From: Capra hircus | Lineage: Eukaryota; Chordata; Mammalia; Artiodactyla; Bovidae | Length of the DNA stretch: 64,000 nucleotides | NCBI RefSeq assembly: GCF_001704415.2 | Contig: NC_030808.1 | Coordinates: 134,741,089-134,805,088 of the forward strand | Reading direction: 5' to 3' | Shown here: positions 58,780 through 64,000 of the stretch, one piece after another | Numbering within the stretch: the stretch's first letter is position 1 | How the letters are laid out: the number at the start of each line of letters is the position of its first letter | Position numbers and translations under genes: made by a program | The notes under the pieces: model-generated | The model's input: the letters and a program-made list of their open reading frames with translations, nothing else | Database searches by the model: none | Told to the model about the DNA's origin: nothing

Positions 58780-59940
58780 ATATAGGAATAAGGCAAGTCT
58801 TCTTAATTCTGTAAGTTAAGTAACAATTGCAGATAGTTAATAAAGAAATAAGTAATGGGTTAAACAAGGCAGAAAACAATTTTTGAGCAGTAGCGGATTT
58901 AGGCAAGAAAAAGTCCCCCATGAATGAGAAGTATGTTTTTGAACATCAACTCCTACAACCATTAACTTATTGGTGGCGATAGTAATAACAGTGGAATGTT
59001 CTATCAAGTTACAATTATGTTTATCTATGAAATTTTGTAACTCTTTGGTTCCTTCCAAAATTTTACTTAACAATTCTAAGGAAAAACTAATATTAGGAAC
59101 AAGATAGGAAATAATATTTGAGTCCATAATAAAAATTTCTCATGGGGGAAAAGTAATAGGTGACCCCTTTTCAATATATATGATTAACATGTGCTAGGCT
59201 TCCAGAAAAAGAGGTTTCTCACTGATACATAGTAGTTTCTACGTCATTGTTACAATACACATAAATTGAGGGGCTACTTAAAAAAAAAAAACATATTACA
59301 GGACTTAGGGACTTAGTCCATTCACAATAGTTAGTGGAGTTCTCCAATAAGCTGCTGCTGCTGCTAAGTCGCTTCAGTCGTGTCTGACTCTGTGAGACCC
59401 CATGAACAGCAACTCACCAGGCTTCTCTGCCCCTGGCATTCTCCAGGCAAGAATACTGGAGTGGGTTGCCATTTCCTTCTCCAATGCATGCATGCACGCT
59501 AAGTCGCCTCAGTCGTGTCTGACTCTGTGCGACCCGATGGATAGCAGCCCACCAGGCTCCTCCGCCCACAGGAATTTCTAGGCAAGAATACTGGAGTGGA
59601 TTGCCATTTCCTTCTCCAATAAGCATGGCTCCCCAAATGCAAGAAGATGGTCCACATAACAGTCCTTTGATAATCTTGTCACAGTCTATCAGTAAGTGGG
59701 TGCAATTATTAAAGTAACACATGAAATCGGCACATAAAACTTCTGTTCATGACTTGAGCTATATCTTTACCAGGGCTGTATTATCTAGCAAAGAGATAAA
59801 TTTTGTCCATAGAAAGTCAAAGTTACGAAAGAATGGGCCTTGTTTGCAGTACAGTGATGTTAACCTGAGTTCAAGTCTGGCTCATGTTTTTCCTGCTGAA
59901 GACACCCCAATAACTTTCTTCATATTTTTCTTTTAATTGT
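58780..59940 (-). pseudogene. Possible env-like remnant of the ERV
   Basis: This lies between the end of pol and the LTR. The - strand frame at 58837-59127 (96 aa) is open. A hydrophobic stretch of about 20 residues, of membrane-anchor type, lies in an adjacent frame near 58790-58850. To the right (59630-59722) is a Cys-rich frame. ERVL elements usually lack env, so this may instead be another retroviral or unrelated sequence. Assignment rests on character only, not on a match. Confidence 0.3.
59353..59621 (-). mobile_element. Bov-A2 SINE inside the ERV
   Basis: Reversed dimeric SINE from TGCTGCTGCTGCTAAGTCGC to CATTTCCTTCTCCAATAAGC. The duplication TCTCCAATAAGC appears on both sides (about 59341 and 59610). 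Confidence 0.92.
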
Positions 59941-60009
59941 AGCATATCCTTGAAGGTTGAAGCATGAATGACAACCTATATTATAATCAGGCTTTCAAGA
60001 GTAGTCTAT

Positions 60010-60660
60010 TCATGAGAATAACAATGTGTTAATGGCACATATTTCAGTTTTTCCTGTCCAGGCATCATTACTAATACAGTATTATCCTTTCCCTGTGAAA
60101 TCACATCAACAGTTATGGGAGGACTGTTGGGCTCCTTCACCCAAACTTTAGCTCTGATTCCATGTATTTCATTTGTGGATTCAAACCCTCCATCATCTCT
60201 AACTGTTAATAAAGTGGGAAGTTCTCCTTTTTGAACTTTGTCAATTACATATGGAAAATTCAGCAGTTGGGCAATTTGATTATGTTTATTAATAAGAAGA
60301 TCATGCTTTCCTTCATTTAAAAAAATTAATTTCTCCTTACTAGTCTGAGTCTATAACTCTTCCACAGACATAGAGCCCTTTCAGTGTTAAAAACTGGAGC
60401 ATTCTTAGATTAATCCAAAGTGCTCAGGAGGTATTTTGATTCCAATACCAGTTGAAATAACACATGCCAATCTTTTAGTAAATCTACACTCAGATATAGA
60501 GTAAAAATCCAGTCTAGTGACCTCAGGAGTAGCTTGGAAAGGAGCTAATGCTACTGGGCTAATTTCCCAATACTCAGTTATTTCAGGATGCAAGTCTATT
60601 TTATGAATCTGTACGTTTGGAATAGTCATTCTTATCAAAGCAGTTTCTGATTCTCCTATC
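60010..60660 (-). pseudogene. ERVL dUTPase-like domain and downstream tail
   Basis: On the - strand, the 60405-60674 frame ends with a segment like the dUTPase trimer core (STGIGIKIPPEHFGLI). After a break, a VIDSD and GEI motif and a HNQIAQLL motif follow, matching the later dUTPase motifs in order and spacing. dUTPases hydrolyse dUTP and keep uracil out of retroviral DNA. Two in-frame stops lie right after VIDSD. The remaining tail ends near 60010 and may be the end of pol. Confidence 0.7.
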
Positions 60661-61395
60661 TGTTGTTCAGCCACTCAGTCATGTCCAACTCTTTGCGACC
60701 CCATGTACTGCAGCACACCAGCCTTCCCTGATTTTCACCATCTCCTGGAACTTGCTCAAACTCATGTCCATTGAGTCTGTGATGCCATCCAACCATCTCG
60801 TCCTCTGTCATCCCCTTCTCCTCCTGCCCTCAATCTCTCCCATCATCAGGATCTTTTTTAATGAGTCAGCTCTTCACATTAGGTAGCCAAAATATTGGAG
60901 CTTCAGCTTCAGCATCAGTCCTTTCAAATAATATTCAGGATTGATTCCTTTAGGATTGACTGGTTGGATTTCCTTGCAGTCCAAGGGACTTTCAAGAGTC
61001 TTCTCCAACACCATAGCTCAAAACCATCAGTTCTTCGACACTCAGCCTTCTTTATGGTCCTGCTCTCACATACATACACGAGTACTGAAGAAACTATAGC
61101 TTTGACTGGATGGACCTTTGTTGGCAAATTAATGTCTCTACTTTTTAATATGCTCTCTAGGTTGGTCATAGCTTTTCTTCCAAGAAGCAAGCGTCTTTTA
61201 ATTTCATGGCTGCAGTCACCATCTGCAGTGATTTTGGAGTCCAAGAAAATAAAGTCTGTCACTGTTTCCCCATCTATTTTGCCATGAAGTGATGGAACGG
61301 GATGCCATCGTTTTTTGAATGTTAAGTTTTAAGCCTGCTTTTTCACTCTCCTCTTTCGGTTTCATCAAGAGGTTTTCTAGCTCCTCTTTGCTTTC
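60661..61395 (-). mobile_element. BovB LINE fragment splitting the ERV pol gene
   Basis: Antisense BovB 3' part with KITADGDCSHEIKRRLLLGRK (60924-61262 frame). The ERV sequence TTCTGATTCTCCTAT (left) recurs as TTCTGAGTCTCCCAT (right), a 15-bp duplication with two differences. Integrase reading stops at one copy and dUTPase reading starts at the other. Confidence 0.88.
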
Positions 61396-61399
61396 TGAG

Positions 61400-61920
61400 T
61401 CTCCCATAGGTCTATTATTTAAAATATTGAAAGCAGCATTCAAGTTAGTCCTCCAATTTTTATGAGAGCTCTCTCCAAGTTTAATTAATTGTTGTTTAAA
61501 CAAACTATTCTTTCAATCAAACCAGCAGCTTGAGGATAATAAGGAATATGAAATATCCATTGTATATTATGTTCTTGGGCAAACTCTTGTATTAACTTAC
61601 TTTAAAGTGTGACCCATTTTTACCCTAAATTTGGAAATGAAGTACCATAATACAAATTAATTATTTGCAATGTTTTAGTAATATTAGTCTGATTGACTTT
61701 CCCAAAGGGGATACTAAATATTCCAGAATAGGTACTTACTGCAGTACTTACATACTGGTATCCTTTTATCTAGAATTAATGGACCAATATAGTCAATTTT
61801 CCACATCTGCCCAGGCAGTTTGCCACATGCCAATTGTCTTTTAGCTAAACATGGTAAGCTTCTATGCTTAATATATTGACAAATTGGACATGGAATAATA
61901 ACATATTTAATTAGATCCAT
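61400..61920 (-). pseudogene. ERVL integrase fragment
   Basis: The 61714-61920 frame shows CPICQ from the zinc-binding end, and KIDYIGPL, which carries the first catalytic Asp of a retroviral integrase. Further left, the 61440-61503 part (LNAAFNILNNRP) resembles the integrase core's end. The middle is frame-broken, so this copy cannot make an integrase. Confidence 0.75.
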
Positions 61921-62305
61921 AGTTAAGGAAATACCTCAGTCTTGAGCCCACCTCTATGTTGCTTTTATTCCAGATGGCCACATTTTTGGTGTGCTCACAG
62001 AGTCAAACCTTTTAAGTCGCTGGAGTCTGAATCAGCTTTTATGCTTGGATTTGGGTTTGTTCACCTGTAATAGAGTTATACCATCGTTCCATAGAATTTG
62101 GAACACTGTGTACATCTACATGGAAGACTTAAACATTAGTAGTTTGAACAATTTCCCAAATGTCAAACCATAATTCCTTTCCCCATAGCTCTTAGAAGTG
62201 AATTTGCCAATTATTCTTTACACAAAGGGGAAGCCAAGTAGCCAACCCATTGGCTACTGACCAAGAATATATGTATATATGGCATTCGGTTAGATTTTCT
62301 TACTT
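61921..62305 (-). other. ERV pol between RNase H and integrase, decayed
   Basis: No long frame. Expected to be the RNase H to integrase linker by position. Confidence 0.4.
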
Positions 62306-62497
62306 TCATACCTGATAAACAGAATATAACTCAGCAAATTGACTGCTTTTATCTTCCCCAGTCATTGCCAGCAATTTAGCAGTGACCAGATTAAATGCCA
62401 CTGCTTTCCAATAGCGAGTGACCCTATATAAGTAAACCACACATGCTGTTTTCCTTGTGCAGTTAGAGTCAAAGGGCTTTCTCCATTTTACAAACAA
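62306..62497 (-). pseudogene. ERVL RNase H fragment
   Basis: This 63-aa frame contains GEDKSSQFAELYSV, a recognisable RNase H helix with the conserved Glu. RNase H degrades the RNA of the RNA-DNA hybrid during retroviral reverse transcription. Frame-broken at both ends. Confidence 0.7.
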
Positions 62498-62541
62498 CTC
62501 AGTTATTTCAGGCTTAATTACAGCCTCTTGCTTGAGGCCTT

Positions 62542-62910
62542 CTATAGAATTTCAGAAATCCTTTCAAGTAAGGCAGCAACCCCAAGTGACCCAGGTTTGT
62601 CTTGCTCCTGAATATACCATTTCCATTTCATTATGCTGGACTCCTGGGCTTGCCCCTTTCTGTAGGTTTGGGGTGAGCTTTGTACCCATTGCATGACTGG
62701 CACTTGAGGTCTTAATATTAAATTATGATCTATAGTCAATTGTTCCATATCAATCAAAGCCCAATAATGAGCCAATAATTCTTTTTCAAAGATAGTGCAA
62801 TTTCTTCCAGCCTCTGGAAATTTCCTACTCCAGAAGCCCAAAGGCACTCTTTTGCCTTGCTGGTTTTGCCATAAATTCCAATTAGCATGCAATACACTTA
62901 CAGACCACAT
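62542..62910 (-). pseudogene. ERVL reverse transcriptase connection region
   Basis: This 122-aa frame contains PLGFWSRKFPEAGRNCTIFE and KELLAHYWALIDMEQLT, the block where retroviral reverse transcriptase joins RNase H. The following segment (SSIMKWKWYIQEQ) fits the ERVL class rather than gamma or beta retroviruses. The core reverse transcriptase domain is not present in the window. Confidence 0.75.
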
Positions 62911-63034
62911 GCAATTTTATGTCCCTTGGTTGTAGCTCATGGGGTATGTGATCTCCATCCAAAGATAGATTATTGGAATAAGCTTTAGAATGATTCAGTT
63001 AAACTTTTTAGCAATAAAACATAATAGTAAGGGA

Positions 63035-64000
63035 CTATCCTTATTCATGGATCACAGCCTTGTCATGGTGAAGGAACTTGCGTAACTCAGTGAAGCTACA
63101 AGCCATGCTGTGCAGGGCCACCCAAGATGGATGGGTCACCTGAAGAGTTCTGACAAAATGTGGTCCACTAGAAGATGCAATGGCAACCCATTCCAGTGTT
63201 CTTGCCACAAGAACCCTATGAACAATATGAAAAAACAAAAACATGAGCACCCAGGCTGGAAGGTGTCCAATATGCTCCTGAGGAAGAGTGGAGGGCAATT
63301 ACTAATAGCTCCAGAAAAAATGAAGCCATTGGTTCAAAGTGGAAATGATGCTCAATTGTGGATGTGTCTGGTGGTGAAAATAAAGTCCAATGCTGTAAAG
63401 AGAAGTACTGCATAGGAACCCGGATGTTAGGTCCAAGAATCATGGTATCGGATGTCGTCAAGCAGGAGATGGCAAGAGTGAATGTTAACATCTTAGGAAT
63501 CAGTGAACTAAAATTGATGGGAATGGGTGAACTTAATTCAGATAGCCATTATATCCACTACTGTGGGCAAGAATTCCTTAGAAGTGGAGAACCCTCATAG
63601 TCAACAAGAGAGTCTGAAATGCAGTACTTGGGTGCAGTCTCAAAAATGACAGAATGATCTTGGTTTATTTCCAAGACAAAACATTCAGAATCACAATAAT
63701 CCAAGTATATGCCCCACTGATGCTAAAGAAGCTGAAGTTAACCAGTTCTATTAAGAACTACAAGACATTCTAGAATTAACACCAAAAAAAAAGATGTCTT
63801 TTTTATCATAGGGGATTAGAATACAACAGTAGAAAGTCAAGAGATACCTGGAATAATAGGCAAGTCTGGCCTTGAAATACAAATACAGGGCAAAGACTAA
63901 CAGAGTTTTGTGAAGAGAACATACTGGTCATAGCAAATACCCTTTTCCAAGAACACAGAAGATGACTGTACACATGGATATCACCAGATGGTCAATACCA
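63035..64000 (+). mobile_element. BovB LINE 5' region, cut by the window edge
   Basis: Sense BovB 5' sequence from about 63035 (CATGGATCACAGCCTTGTCA), including the start of ORF2. The 63358-63600 frame has EKYCIGT at the beginning of the AP endonuclease and VVKQEMARVNVNILGISELK, which includes the catalytic Glu of the endonuclease. The string after CIGT is out of frame, and later stops occur. The element continues past the window. Confidence 0.85.

Larger units (their letters stand above)
58174..63034 (-). mobile_element. ERVL-type endogenous retrovirus, 5' end off window or lost
   Basis: Going right to left (element sense) one meets a reverse transcriptase/RNase H connection region (62542-62910), RNase H (62306-62497), integrase (about 61400-61920), a dUTPase-like domain (about 60320-60660), further sequence with possible env-like character, and one LTR. 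A dUTPase downstream of integrase is the mark of the ERVL class. All parts have stops and frameshifts, so it is inactive. Gag and the 5' LTR are not seen; a BovB starts at about 63035. Interrupted by BovB at 60660-61395 and Bov-A2 at 59353. Confidence 0.8.

Overview
The window is nuclear DNA from a ruminant, almost certainly a bovid. Most of its interspersed repeats are Bov-tA and Bov-A2 SINEs, CHR-type tRNA SINEs and BovB (RTE) LINEs, a combination confined to ruminants. They lie on a background of older mammalian L1, L2, MIR, MaLR, hAT and Tigger/mariner copies. The only cellular gene I can support is the 3' end of RYK (Wnt-binding receptor tyrosine pseudokinase), on the + strand. Its penultimate exon is at 21675-21811 and its terminal coding exon at 23322-23433, followed by a 3' UTR with overlapping AATAAA signals at 23722-23731.

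Layout. Positions 1-21674 are inferred to be one RYK intron. It holds a nested BovB pair (2.3-3.7 kb), two BovB copies in inverted orientation (4.7-8.1 kb), a sense L1 broken by several insertions (11.6-15.1 kb), another BovB (16.5-17.2 kb), a MaLR LTR, a MER5A copy, and a full-length mariner (18653-20172) that itself carries a Bov-A2. The last RYK intron (21812-23321) holds a Bov-tA, a BovB-derived fragment, a Tigger-type MITE, and a mariner-type MITE ending about 40 bp before the terminal acceptor. From about 24.7 kb onward I see no cellular gene. In other mammals the neighbour beyond the RYK 3' end is SLCO2A1 at a distance of the order of 100 kb, which fits an intergenic stretch. It holds L2 remnants (25.6-27.1 and 35.2-36.4 kb), many L1 pieces, and a BovB with a 401-codon reverse transcriptase frame (47.5-49.2 kb).

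The right end (58.2-63.0 kb) is an ERVL-type endogenous retrovirus on the - strand, inserted in an L1. RNase H, integrase, a dUTPase-like domain, a possible env-like remnant and one LTR can be followed in order. It is broken by a BovB (with target-site duplication) and a Bov-A2. A further BovB 5' region runs off the right edge.

How it works together: nothing here forms a multi-gene system, operon, CRISPR array or immune island. The interest lies in transposon layering, in hairpin-forming inverted repeats inside a transcribed intron, and in how close a MITE sits to a RYK splice site. No new biological system was found. All family names come from remembered consensus features and none was checked by a search.
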